DNA of 64,000 bases from Psococerastis gibbosa (GCA_963971405.1 OZ020488.1:23393089-23457088); one strand, 5' to 3'; shown: positions 46,525 through 59,152, counted from the stretch's first letter. Notes: a model not told the origin generated them from the letters alone. Made by a program: numbers and translations.

Positions 46525-47507
46525 GTAACTGCTTGGTGGGTCTCAATATTAATTGTTTATTATGTACCTTAGTCAGTAAATAATTATATCGCATCTATAC
46601 CATTCGATACCAATCGTTGCGGAATTTTGCTTCCATTTTCAGATGTTATCACATGCATAATGGATGTGATCTTCTAGCCACATGCTCTCATGACCCTTTA
46701 ACATTGAATTAATAGACTGTTCTATAATGATGGGAGCCAGAGGTAATGAAAGAAACCCAATATCCGAGTGATGTGAGCCCAGAATGGCCTTGGATGGTAG
46801 ATGTGAACCTGCGCCCTGTCAATGCCAAGGCTAATCTTGGTAGGTACTTGCTCGTTGCTGGTCCACGACAGTTCATCGGACGTTGTGTGTGCAACTTCTA
46901 TAGTTGGTTGGTACGGTTCCTCGCCACTGCGCACCCGCCCTAAAACTCTGAACACCAGACTAAACGTAAGATAGAAACATCTGGCATTTCAAGTTACAAG
47001 TCACGTTACAGAGAAGGGTACAAAATAACAAACACGAATACTTGGTAACATACAAGCTCGCTTATTTTCTTAAGGCTCACTTCGTTACGACTTACTATTG
47101 TGAACGTATAAATTCATACCTTTTTCATAATGTCCATAGTCCCAATGCGATGAAGGTGTATTTAAATAGGTATATATCTAATATGCCAGAATGTTTAAAA
47201 AAAAAATATGTAGTGAGTAGTGATACTTTGATTTGATCAAGCTTGTCGCTGAACAAATTCCGCAGTGGTCGCGAATATGTCCAGACCAGTCGCCAGACGA
47301 AGAAGGTCAGACCTGAAGATTAAGTAATCTGAACAAATAAATTTGGTTGCTTGCAGCCGTTACAATCTCAAGTAGGTACAAGGATCGATAGAACTTATTG
47401 AATAAGGATTATATGCATGAAAAACGCCGACCCCATGGGAGGGTCAATGCGCCGTTGAAGTACGTATAAATATCCAAATTAAGAGACAGTCGGTGGGGAA
47501 AAAAACC

Positions 47508-47900
47508 TTACAAGTGTAAAAATCAAATATCTCATGAAATAACAATCGCAGAGTTGTCAGAAATATCAGATACCGTACCGTAAACTGAAGAAATGTTTTT
47601 AAGCATTTAGCGATTACGATTAGGTACCTATTTACGTAGGCACGACCCTCTTTCTAACACTATTATGGAATTTTATTTTTACAGAAACGATTAGTGTGGC
47701 AGTCCCGAGGAGGGAGTTCGCGAACTGCAACCAATTGGTGGCTTTAGTGAAGTTGACATTTCATATTTGTATATATACAGTATATATCGAAACGCGATGT
47801 TATTAAGGAGCATTTCTGTTAATTCAATGAATATTTTCACGGCTCTTCGATCAAATTTCGCGCAAAAAAGCGTAGTTGAAGTAATGATCCAATTCGCTTT
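47508..47900. repeat. Foldback repeat family F, copy 3
   Basis: AAATATCTCATGAAATAACA at the left and AGGAGCATTTCTGTTAATTC at the right; the middle differs from the other copies. Confidence 0.55.
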
Positions 47901-47977
47901 TAAAATATAGACTAAATTCTAAAATTGCATTACGCGCGACATACCGTACATATGTATATATAGGGTATATTATATAT

Positions 47978-48163
47978 ATCGACTTCGATGGCCAGGTGGT
48001 AACGTGCTTGCACTTGTGCGAGTCTTTACACGCCATGCAATCGGAGTCGTGTCGCACTCATCACAGGTAATAACCTACAGAGGCGACTGAAAAGGTCAAT
48101 CGGATACATTCATTAAATTGTTTGTATGCGATTAATCTTTTCTAAAAAAAAAAAAAATATATA
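47978..48163 (+). repeat. SINE-like repeat, family B, plus strand
   Basis: Starts CGACTTCGATGGCCAGGTGG, has TGCGAGTCTTTACACGCC and ACAGAGGCGACTGAAAAGG, and ends in a run of A at about 48147-48159. Confidence 0.7.
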
Positions 48164-49339
48164 TTATGTTGTTCTGTGATACCGTACGGTACGATGTGGC
48201 GATGAATGGGTACGTATACCGTGAAGCGTCCGTCGCAGCTAGCCTCCTCTGCTTAATAGGCGTGACCATTTTGGGCTAGTCAAATCGACATCATGTCACT
48301 TCACCATAGTCCTTTGATCGATGATATCTCTTCGCCTTGTTTTCTTTGTATAAGTATAACAATCTGCGTTTTGCGTTTTGCCAGCACTCTTGAAGTCATT
48401 TTTTAAGCAACCAACTATACTATGTGAGCTCTGCTGTAGCAATATACGGAGGAGGGTCTTGATTGTTTGTTCCGGCCTGAGGACTGGGAGAGGATCCTCT
48501 CTCTCTATCTCTCTCTCTCTCTCTCTTGACCACTGCACAATTTGCTGGGATGTGTGCCCATCAACATGCCCGAAAGCTGCGTTTTTCCTACCGATAAAAG
48601 TAAGAGGTTCTGTAGGGTAGGTACGCCTATCTACCCGTAGGGTTAGGTGGAGCCAAGCTTGGCATAGTCTAGTTTTTTCCCAACTGTAATATTCCTAATA
48701 ATCATAATACTATTATTAATGAATCCTTTTTTGTCCTTGGCATTATTAGGCCTAACAATCTTACAAATCGATGCCATTGGCATCTTAGTTACGGTAGTGT
48801 GCGTATAAATATATCCATAAGATCTATTAATACGTGAAGATTCGAATCACATCTAAGTGGAAAAACATTTCCCTCCAGAATTGGGTTCACCCAATAATAA
48901 AATAATATGCTAACCTCGCCTTCATTTGTTAGGAAACACGACTACCGGATATGTTGTTGGGATGCTGCCCACCACATACCAAACGGCCACACATCGTAGA
49001 TGTCAACAGAAAATAGACGCCTTCCTTGTAATGGCCTCTTTGTATCGCTTTGGTTTCATCAGGCCACAGTTCTGTTATTGCCTTGAAATTATGACGCTAG
49101 GCCTACAATCCTACATGTGTCTGCAGCTTTGAACATCGCTAGTCCAAAGTAATTATGGCGTCGTAATATAGATGTTGTACTCTATAATAGGACCTAATTT
49201 AATTAAAATAGAGAAAAGACAAATTATAATAAGAGTGAAATAAAAAGTTCGTACTAACTGGGCCTTTTTAGCGCGATTTAATTAAGTTGGCTAAATTGAG
49301 CTACTGCCAACGTGGCAAATAGTCTACAACAATTTCAAA

Positions 49340-49375
49340 ATGGCCGATTATTTAGGTTTTCATTTTTCCGTATGA
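49340..49375 (+). promoter_or_regulatory. Possible upstream ORF (11 codons) / YY1-like AAAATGGC before TCF25
   Basis: An AAAATGGCC start in strong context opens 11 codons (MADYLGFHFSV) and stops 42 bases before the TCF25 ATG. If transcription begins upstream it would act as a uORF. Alternatively the CAAAATGGC sequence is a YY1-type initiator, as found in many housekeeping promoters, with transcription starting here. No TATA box is visible. Confidence 0.35.
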
Positions 49376-49417
49376 TATCATCAAAAATTATCATCATCAT
49401 TGATCATTGAAATTATA

Positions 49418-52400
49418 ATGTCTGTCTCTTCTCGTAGACTTCGGAAATTTATTGGAGGAAATGATGCACTTATTAAAAACCCTAATGAACTGAGTGATGA
49501 AGATGAAGTGCCATTTAATAATAATCGTCCATCGAATAATGTTAATCGCTATGGTTTGGTAAGCTTTGTTTTTCATGTTATTATTTGCTCTTGCAGCTGT
49601 GGCATGGTATATCCTATAATGATTACTGTTATACTGGACATTGAACAGATAATGTGGTAATTTAGATTTTTACATGAACTAGCGAATGGTCCATATTTTT
49701 ATTCAAGCTTAATTGTTGAGGAATTAGCCGAGGAGTAAACATGAACGGATTTCATTAAGTGCGGAGAATCTGTGATATTCAACTGTTTGCGGACACCTTA
49801 ATCTACACCTACAGCATATAATTCTGTGCATAAATAAAATCATTCAATTAGTGATCATTGAGTTGATGAGAATTTCTGTGTGGATGGAGGCGGATGGAGG
49901 CTAATAAAATGATTAATATACTTAATTCTTAGTATAGGGCTGCTAGCTCAGGTGATGCCGACTGCCTGATGTCTCAGAAATTCACTTGACGCTAGTGCCC
50001 ACATGTTCGGCGTGCACAGGATCTTTTGATGTCCGCCCTCCTTGTTATTAATATAAATTTAGTGAAATCAAAAGCCACTAACGGGATTATGATGAATGAT
50101 GAAATCATTGATTTTCTTCCGATAATGGAATAAATACTTTGGAGCTCAGATTGATGATCAGCTCTCTATGGAGCAACATTTTTAGGAGAAAATCGAGAAA
50201 TTCAAACAAAAAAATAACCTCTTCAGGTGACTGAGAAATAATTTCACTACCAGGCCTACTACAAAAAGAAAATGTTATAATGGAGGCATCCTGCAACCAC
50301 CTGAAATATTTGTAGTACAATATGGTACTACTGCTATGGTATCATTTAAGGGAACTATTATATATACAAATTATAATCCTTAACCCATTTTTAACATTAC
50401 TGTAACTAGCGGTTTTTAGTCAACAAGCAGGACATTTTCTGTTTACTTTATGGGTGCCAATCTTTCAGTTAAATGCGGATAGCCCAACTGAATCTGATGG
50501 GAAAGAATGCGACAGAGAAGCAGATTGTGAAGCAGAATCATCTCAAACCCCTCGTCCTGACCCTGAGTGTAAAACAAGCAAAAGGAAAGTAAAAAAGAAG
50601 AAAAAACGACAGCAGCAGCAAAATGAACTGACTGAAGATGACTGGGGTCTTGATGATATTGAAGATCAAGTGAGTAATCAGTCTCTAGTAGTGTTCTTAG
50701 CCTATTTCTAATATCATCATGTTCCATTATCCTGAACTGAGTCGTTAACATGTGACTCCCTGCAGTCCTCAAGCTCGAAGAAGGCAATGCAGCAGAACGC
50801 TATTAAAGAAGTTTTAATACATAAAATGAGAATACGCACGGAAATACTGTAGGTGTTAGAACCTTAATTTTATCAGAGGTCAACCATTTCCTATATAATT
50901 AATATCTAAGGCATATGTAAAACAGATTGGACTGAGACCGTATTTTTTTATTGTCTTCGTTCTATTGTATGATTTTAGGATGCAGAGAAACTTCGTGCTA
51001 AAGAACATGATAAACGCAACTCAGACTGCCCTGGTCTATTTATGAATGGCATTTTGTCTATTGATAAGAAACATTTAAACCCGAAAAATGAACTTAAGAG
51101 AATATTCGGGACAAGAGCAGTTCAAGCTAATGAAGTTAGGTAGGCATCATAACTTTTTCATTAGATTCACATAAACCATACACATTGAAGTTGATTCATA
51201 CCCCCAAAATTTCAATCGCTCTGAAGTAAATATTTTTATGGTATATTAAGAAATTTTGTCAAATAAAATTCAGGTCATCATTTTGCCTAGCTTTTAGACC
51301 ATCCATCCACATTATGAATTTCAAGGTCAGATTTGTATAAGGGAAAAAAAAATTTCGTGGACCATCTATAAATATAATTAACTTTGAGAGATTGAAATTT
51401 AGATGATTACACCAACATCAATTTGTACGGCTTGTAGAAATGTTCCATGTGTGTACAAACAACATTGTGTTGGTGTTAAATAGTATCCTTTTTTGACCAG
51501 AAAGGTTATGCATAAATGTAGTGGCTTTAATTATAGTGTTATGCCTAGAGCTGTTTTTCTGAATTTAATACGCAGTGCTCTTGGCATTTTACTTAACATT
51601 CAACAATAACATTGCCCCGTACAAGAGGAAAGCAGTTGATTAAAAAAAAAAAAAAAAAAAAAAGTTGTCCAGTAGTTTTATTTATTCTTCATTAGCCAAA
51701 TCTCTGACTTTGCGGACTGGACTCATTTTATTTCACAGGCATTATTGGGTGCTATACATGTTTTCCATTGTATCATAAAGGTCTAGATTTGCATAGGACT
51801 AGTGAATGTGCTTGAAAAAATTATGGGCATTTCGCATTTGAACCACTGCGTCTTTTATACTTCCCCCATTCCTTACTGATTATTCCAGTCCTGAGCACTA
51901 GTATAAGGCAGCACATATTAAACTTGGTAATTGTATTTACTTCTTATTTTTCACTTCAGAAATAAGAGAGGTCGAAACCAGAAAACTTTAAAAAACCTTT
52001 GGTTGGTTCCATTTCGCGAACACTGGGCTATGATGGGAAAAAGTGGACCAGAGCTTCATATGACTGTCGTGGAGAAGAAAGATGGCGTCACATATTTCAA
52101 GTATAAACACAGCTCTAGTTATCAAGCAGCGGAAAACCAGTTCTTGGCTTGCGTAGAGTCAATGGATCCCGATGAACTTATGGTTTGTTATGTTACAATC
52201 GTACTCTTAGATTATGATTTATTATAGTATGAACCTGCTCGAATCTGCGTCGTTTGTAAAGTTATCTTGGCGTTTGATTGAAAAAAGTCTGTAATATTTC
52301 AGGAAAAACAAACGTAATATCTAACGCTCTGCACTTATCTGTATTGAATTTAGCATTGCAATTTGGAACACTGTATAGGGAGTACATATTTATTTTTAAA

Positions 52401-55400
52401 TAATATATATAAAATAGTGATTCTCAAATTAGGCGACCAGTTGGAAGTATACTTTGACATGTCTCACCCACTTCAGAATTCATAGCTATTTTAGCCTGAC
52501 AATTAATCGGCCTATCCGTGGGTTTAATGGGATTTTGGATTTAAGTTAGAATGTTTTAAATGTTTATTTTTGCAATCGTACATAATTTAGAGTGTATGAC
52601 ATATTTATTGCAGGCACTCGTTCATAACTACCCTTTCCACGTAAATACTTTAATTCAACTGTCAGAGATGAGTAAGATGTCTGAGGAATTTTCAATAGCT
52701 GCTCAATTAATTGAGCGAGCTCTGTATGCTTTAGAGTCCGGCTTCCACGTGTCTTTCAACTTCAAAACACCTTGTCGATTGGACTACAAGTATCAGGAAA
52801 ACAGGTGGGATACATATACAAGGGCTTTCACGGCAGGAGTCAGATGATGAAGCAGTATGATCCGGGCTGATGGGCCGTGGTAGATCTGAACGCATATTTC
52901 CAAACTTTTCGTCATCATCTGTGGTCGACGTCTTCAGTGGTACTCTGTAGACTTCTAAGATAGTATCTCGGAGGCTAAGTAGCAACTGCAGTCTGATCGA
53001 CCACGGCCCATCAGCCCGGATTCTATTGTGTCAGCACAGGTGGGATACCCCCAGCGAGCCTACTATAATGATTATTTTAATTCTTAACCTATGATTAAAA
53101 ATGTAAACAAGATTATTTTTGAATGGAAAGTGCTATTCAAAATGGTTTTGTTTATATTTTTAACATGAAGAATAAGTTAATAGTAAACGGCATAGTATGT
53201 GAGGTATCAAAGTATATAGAGGTATTACAGGTAATTGCGGCAGAACAACTTTGTATTCCCAGAGTAATATAAATATAATACAGCACTACATTGCTTTACT
53301 TGTTATCCTGCTATTAAATAGTCTCGGTAATGTAGCCCCTGATTTTAAGATTTTCTAACTACCTAAAATCTACGTTCTTACTAATATTTTGTGTCGGACT
53401 ACAGTGACGTTCACAGGGTTGCCATGCCTAGGCATCCCGATTGTAATATTTTGATTCTATATTTTCCTTTCAAAAATGAAAAATAATCGTTTCCCTTCAT
53501 TTTACTTGCGCTTTGTAGCTGCTCAAATCCGGCTTACGCCTGTTTCAATGGATCTATGGTAAGGCGGCTATTCCACTGGTAACTTTTCCCGTCAAATTTG
53601 ATTAAAAATAGTAGGCTACCATATTATAACTTAATTTTTAATAGATAGATCTACATAATAATCTCCTTAAATTGAGTTATAATATGGTAGCAGACTCTTT
53701 TTAATCACATTTGACGGGAAAAGTGACATGTGGAATAGCCGCCTCAGTAAGCCTCAGCTTGTCCATTCCGGATCAGACATGCAAACTGTCAAAATAATAT
53801 AGATACTTTTGCCTACAAAACTAATATAGCTGTTTATATACCTACCAGGTTCAATGGACCATTAATTAAAAATTACAAAACTCCTACAAAATGTATTTAT
53901 AATGTTGGAAAATGAGTCTTGCTAAGATATTTCTGCTGACACAGCCTTTATAATACGCAGTGGTAGGAAATGAAAGGAGACATGCACGCGGGAGGTCTTT
54001 GGGGGACTGTGTAGGACGTCTTAAGCTACTCGAAGCTCCAGCCGAAATTGTGTGCAATAACGGCAATATTAGCCGAAATATCTTCGCAAAACTCTTCTTC
54101 CCGCCATTAATTGATAATATTATCTAATTCTTAAACCATTTCGCGTATTTGGATGACTCACTGAATGTTGTTAATTTTATTTTACAGATCATTGTTCATA
54201 GCGCTTTTTAACCATCTTACGTTTGTGGGGCAGCGGGCTTGCTATAGAACTGCATTAGAGCTTTGCAAAGTTCTCCTATCTTTAAGCCCTGAAGAAGATC
54301 CATTGGCGATTGTCTTAGCTATTGATTTCTATGCTATTCGTGGAGGAGAATATTTATGGCTCATTAAGTTCATAGAAGAAGCTGAGGCCAGCAGGAACCT
54401 AAGTCAGCTTCCGAATTTTGCTTTCTCACGAGTTGTGGCTCATTTTTATCTTAACGAAATTGAGACTGCCGATAAATTGCTACAAGACGCTATTATTATG
54501 TTTCCGGGATTGATTTTGCCTCTACTAGAAAAATGCAACGTTAATACAGATGTAAGGACTTCTACATGCTATTTCTTCCTAGAAGCAGAAGTGAGGTGAG
54601 TATTGAAGTTGTGATTAATTGTTACTAGGATTTTCTGCAGTTCGCTGTACCACGTGAAAACCATAGCCTGCCAATCGAAGTAAGCAGACTGGCATCCCTA
54701 TGCTTATGCATAGGATGCAGTATTTCAGGACTTTGTGATTTTTTCAATGAAATCACAGGATCGAAGTTACAAAATATTTGCGTCCCACGTTTCGCATTTT
54801 GGCCACTTGATAGCGCTTGGGTGTTTCCCGCACAAATTTAAAAATTGAAATGTAGTAGTCAATATCAATTTAATGTGTCATTTCATATTAACATTTTAAT
54901 AAGAAGAATTAAAGCTATTGTAGGTTGAATATAAATTACTCACTTACCTTTTAGAATTATTATTGTAGGCCTACTTTACTTTACATGATGTGTAGTATAG
55001 TGTGAAGTTTTCAATCCAACAACCGAACTTATTTTATTAGTAAAGTAGGTATTGCTGTAGAGATTGAATCAATTAATAATTTTTATCATTTTTGTTTATC
55101 AAAAACCCACTCATTACTGCTGCGTTGTTTTTGTTTTGAAAGTGAATGTTGACTTCAAAACAGGCAGCCAATAGTGGCCAAGTTTTATAGAACGTTCGAA
55201 TACACTCACAATTTTTTATTACTAAAATAATTTCATTGGTTAAAACTGGGACGCAAATATTTTGTGACTCGGCTCCATCGCTCGGCTCATGTGATTTTCC
55301 TAGTTGGAATCACAGACGCCAGACGCCCTATACCGACTAGCATTCTGTAGTAAATATTTATTCTATGGTGAAAACCGCGAAAGGGGATCAAACTATTTGT

Positions 55401-57564
55401 TCTTGCACTTAAATTCGAAAACTTAAGCTTGTGCTTACAATTTTTTTCTTCATACCTCATAATATTACGAAGCCTTTGATGACTGCGTTATAAATTACGC
55501 TTTGGCGCCCGTACATGTACAGATCTTTGTAAGCTGAGCGTTATTGTCTCTTTCTTTTAGACAAAGCACGTCACTTAAGCAGCTCACCCAGCTATACGTC
55601 GGAAGATGTTACCATTTTTGGAAGGAACCGAAAATGCTTCTTTTCCTTGAACGTAATACACAGGCAGTCCTTGATCGTGTAGACAATAATGATCCTCTTA
55701 TTAAAGACTACGCTGAAAAACGAACCAAGCGCTTCGAATGTAGAACACCCAGAGCTGTGGAAAGACACATTCTACTTTCTGACGTTAAAGATGTCGCTAT
55801 TACTGAGGTAAGGGCTTTTGAATTGTAACAATATTAGATACAATATTTTATAATTTTTTAGTGTCAATAATAGGCCAAATATCATGTATTGGCAATGGGA
55901 TTATCTCTACATTATTTTTAAAAAACACTTCTACTCCAATGCTTCTTTCCTTTTCTTAGTATACAAAAGTTTGCCAGACCGGCTGCTTTATTTTTTGTAT
56001 AAACCAATTGTACGGTCTCGTCCTGCTTACAAGCCTTTGAACCAACCTGACCATCTTTACTTATTTAAGGTCATCATCACCGGCCCTTTTTTTTGTTTTA
56101 AAAATAACGTGTTTCCTATCACTTGAACGATGTATTAGATATAATAGAAGTTAAAGAACATAAATGGCATATTGAGTGAAACCCAATGTCATTCAAACTC
56201 GAAAGTTGTCACGCTAGTCAAATTTCAATTATAAAAAACAAATAACTTGGGTTCTACAGGTATTTATCCGATTTTCATTCAACTTGGCACATCGATTCAC
56301 TATGCCATTGCCAAAAAATTAGGGAACAGGGCTGCGCACAAGCCAAGTACACAAGTTCGTTAACTAACACTTGGCTACTGCGCTCCCTAATTTTTTGTCA
56401 ATGACTATTGGCATAGTGAATTGATATAACCGCCCTGCTCGCTTTATAGAGCCAATAGGGGTGCTATGTATTAGCGGAATGACTCTGATCTCAAGAAAAA
56501 CATAGCAAATAGCCCATCACGGGTGGAAAACTTCAAAGCATTGTTTCCCCCCTTTTTCCAGACCGGCACAACATTTAACTTTGATCCTCTTCCGCCCCTG
56601 GACTCAGTTAACATGTACACGAGACCTGCGAGACCTCGACGTCGCATTGGGTCACAGAACACCCTCGCGCTCTTCGTCAGATCATTAATGCCAACATTTA
56701 CAACGGAAGCTCCTCTTGGCGACGATGCTGAACAGCGTTTGGAAAATGCCGCTGCTGAGTAAGTAGTCCACAATTATTAAAATTAGTAAGTAAAGTAAAA
56801 GTAAGTATTAAAATTATATTGTAATTGTGCAGCTGTTGATATATTTTATTTTGACGTAATTTTTGGCTGTTTTTTTTATTGTTAAACGTATAATCGGACA
56901 GTGCTGCCTATTTTTCTTATGTATTTGTTACTGTAACAAGGACTCGTATCTGTACTTGGTTAAGTCATGCTTTCGCCTGTTTAAACATAATTGTCTCCTT
57001 AGTAACTTTGTAAAACTTGCTGTCACTCATTGTTAAAATTAACTTTGTATAGTTTTACGAATAAAATTAAATTAAAAATTCTTGACGATGGCGTGAGCCG
57101 GTTGTGAATTTTTAATTTAATTTTATTCGTAAAACTATACAAAGTTAATTTTAACAATGAGTTTCGCCTGTTTCATTGCGTCAATGGCAAATTTGTCTCA
57201 GTTTGTCCATTATCGCTTGTAGAGCCAGTGTACGTTAACAATGGCCAAAACTTCATACGGAAACAATACAAATCATGCTTGAAATCCATGGGGTCGTTGC
57301 TATTGGACTATGAGTAGGCCTGGTCCATAAAAGTCCTTAAAAATAATAACTAACTAACTACTGTAACGAGCATTTTTTAATTGGATTCGTTTTACTTGAA
57401 GGGTTGAGGGAGCCATGGGAGAGATCCATGTGGATAACAGGGCGTCCTTGCACCGCAGTATGAACACACTTCTTGACGCAATGAGGGATCTCATATCGAC
57501 CATAAGGTCTCAAGAGAACGATGAAGACGCGGGCGACAATGCGTCCTCTGGAGAAGGAGATTGA
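49418..57564 (+). CDS. Tcf25: TCF25 / NULP1 (Rqc1-type ribosome quality-control factor), 9 exons, 643 aa
   Basis: Homologue of TCF25, the animal counterpart of yeast Rqc1, which works with the Listerin/NEMF ribosome quality-control complex. Exons are 49418-49558, 50469-50669, 50979-51139, 51960-52182, 52614-52804, 54188-54595, 55561-55807, 56562-56758 and 57402-57564; all junctions are GT/AG and in phase. The protein is 643 aa. Residues 1-47 give MSVSSRRLRKF and NRYGL, then an acidic and a Lys-rich stretch (about 82-98), then the TCF25 domain: HLNPKNELKRIFGTRA, HVNTLIQLSE, CRLDYKYQENR, LSQLPNFAFS, MFPGLILPLLEKC, LYVGRCYHFWKEP, FDPLPPLDSVNMYTRP, ending in an acidic tail. Introns hold a Penelope-type repeat, two MITEs and a palindromic insertion. 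The segment between VAITE and TGTTF is about six residues shorter than I expect. Confidence 0.93.
52823..53030. repeat. Penelope-type repeat with hammerhead-like core, TCF25 intron 5
   Basis: Begins GGCTTTCACGGCAGGAGTC and carries ATCCGGGCTGATGGGCC. On the minus strand at 52900-52937 is CTGAAGACGTC...GATGACGAAA. The ATCCGGGCTGATGGGCC block returns inverted at about 52998-53021, making an imperfect fold-back. It is the same family as 35425-35720. Confidence 0.55.
53085..53180. mobile_element. Small fold-back MITE, ATTAAAAATGTAAACAA family, TCF25 intron 5
   Basis: The arms contain GATTAAAAATGTAAACAAGA and a complement slightly altered to TTGTTTATATTTTTAA. It sits just past the Penelope-type repeat. 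Confidence 0.65.
53561..53744. mobile_element. Fold-back MITE with AGGCGGCTATTCCAC tips, TCF25 intron 5
   Basis: Arms of about 70 bp begin AGGCGGCTATTCCAC, include TTTTCCCGTCAAAT, and run to CTACCATATTATAACT. TA lies outside the left tip. Confidence 0.8.
56292..56425. repeat. Inverted repeat, TCF25 intron 7
   Basis: TTCACTATGCCATTG and CCAAAAAATTAGGGA return inverted as TCCCTAATTTTTTG and CATAGTGAATTGAT around a centre with AAGCCAAGT and ACTTGGCT. It can fold as one long hairpin. Confidence 0.7.
56941..57345 (-). repeat. Dispersed repeat family C, copy 3, split by an insertion
   Basis: Minus-strand copy: GACTCGTATCTGTACTTGG..TTTCGCCTGTTT, the 179-bp palindromic insert, then TTTCGCCTGTTTCATTGCG and the rest to GGTCCATAAAAG. 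The empty-site structure is seen at 21413-21645. Confidence 0.8.
56983..57161. mobile_element. Palindromic Penelope-derived insertion with 12-bp target duplication
   Basis: A 179-bp insert lies between two copies of TTTCGCCTGTTT (56971-56982 and 57162-57173) inside an older repeat. It has perfect 57-nt inverted arms (57025-57081 and 57106-57162) around a 24-nt centre with the CTTGACGATGGCGTGAGCC motif. The arms and tail match the terminal region of the Penelope-like element at 22380-22466, including ACTATACAAAGTTA and GACAGCAAGTTTTACAAAGT. Variable-length target duplications are usual for Penelope-like elements. It lies in the last TCF25 intron. Confidence 0.8.
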
Positions 57565-58519
57565 AAAAGCCTAGATGCCTGTTATTTTTAGTAGGGCGGT
57601 GCTGAGCGTGGTCTAATTGGAATTTCATTTTGTCTACTCCAAAAAGTTTAGATAGCTCACTGACTCGATAATGAATCATAGGAGAGAGTCAATCGTTTTT
57701 GCTGAATCATTTCCATGATTTTTCAATTGTCTTTACTGGGTGGGAACAGGTGAGTATTGGAAATAGTTCGCCATTAGGCCAAGTACCCTTATTTCTTACT
57801 CTATACAATAGTTATGCTGCCAGTATTCTGGTTTTAATAACAACCCTCGCAATGTTCTTATATTGTAAACATTTTATTATATACAGGTATATTGGTATTT
57901 ATTGACTCAATTAGACTTATCATTAAAAAAAAAAAATATATATATATACATATATATATACGAACGCACGCGAAGTATGTAAATAAGGCTCCCTATCGTA
58001 GGACATGAACGCCACTCGTTTTTTGTACAAAGTCGGATTTAAATATATTATTATTATTATATATTAATATATAAATATTTAATGCAAAGCTAGAAAAAAG
58101 ATTTATTGACATTTTGATACATGATATGTGGCCAATCGGTGCTAGTGACGGCCCCATAATATCATGTGTCAAAATGTCGAGAATTATTTCTTCTAATGCT
58201 TTGTACAAAAACTGAGCGGCATTGGTGTCCCGCGGGAGGGGGGCGACTCCGATTGGGTACGCTGTTGCAATGATTGAATATAAAAGTAAAGAAGTCTTCA
58301 AGTCTGTGAGGCTTTTAAATGGACGGTTTGGAAATTTTTTCATTGATTTATTCTCATATTCTGATTTTAATTGAATTATTCTGATAAACCAATTTTTTAG
58401 CATATGATTTATTGAATTAGTAGATTATTAAGAAATCTATATTTTTTTCACCTTTCCGTTGCTGCGTTTATCATTAAACTGTATTCAACCTGAACAGAAC
58501 TTTTTCTATTTATCTTTAG

Positions 58520-58629
58520 TGAATTAGGGGGTATTGAAACACAGCTCAGTAGCGTAATAAAAAAAAATGTTTGGCTAGCAAAGGATGTTGTCATTAGTAA
58601 CTTCGTCCATCGTTGGCTTGATTTAATTC
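58520..58629 (+). CDS. Candidate internal exon of the unrecognised 3' gene
   Basis: A pyrimidine-rich acceptor (ctatttatctttag) opens a frame reading ELGGIETQLSSV...VWLAKDVV and NFVHRWLDLIR, closed by GT at 58630. The amino-acid make-up looks coding, with amphipathic stretches. Its phase does not join directly to the exon at 59153, so at least one further exon or another donor would be needed. A possible partner opens at about 59003 (SYIIDKLNEYCHK) but lacks a good donor. Confidence 0.25.
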
Positions 58630-59152
58630 GTACAAAATTAATACAATTTTGCTTCTTAATTTATTGACTGACGCTAGTGCACCATTTTCCGAGCGTTAGA
58701 AATGTTCTGAAGTAGACTCTGTGATTTTGCACCAACCCACTTGCTCCAATGACAAATTTCTCCGCGATTCGCCGTAGTTGGAATTGTCCGTGTGTACCCC
58801 AGCTCTGCCAACATGATTGTGCTATATATTTTTAATTTTCTTGAGATAGTGGTAATCGTAAACGATTGCTCGCATAATAAAAATTGTATTGTATATTTTT
58901 GTGCAGTTAACAATAACCATGAGATACAGAGTTTCATTGCAAATATTTAGATTTTAAGATAACAGCATAACGGCTATTCGATGAAAATTCTTTTTTACAC
59001 TGAGACGCATGTTCCTACATCATTGATAAACTTAATGAATATTGTCATAAATTAGACAATATCAGTCTCTCACATTCCACGCTGGAGTAATTTTCAACGG
59101 ATGTTGATTGGGATAAGGAGCAGATGTGAGGGGTCATCTTCTTATAATACAG

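Noticed and set aside
46709-46955. Overlapping frames open on both strands (for example SPEWPWMVDVNLRPVN on plus)
   Set aside because: No splice partner or known domain; may be a repeat piece but could not be shown.
50768-50852. Possible extra TCF25 exon reading SSSSKKAMQQNAIKEVL
   Set aside because: It runs into a stop without a usable in-phase donor, and exons 50669 and 50979 already join in phase 0.
54711-55310. Large inverted-repeat element in TCF25 intron 6 (TTTGCGTCCCA / TGGGACGCAAA and neighbours)
   Set aside because: The matching blocks are short and scattered; borders and target duplication could not be defined.
57993-58403. 136-codon minus-strand frame
   Set aside because: Overlaps a family F repeat and its hairpin; the sequence is explained by the repeat.
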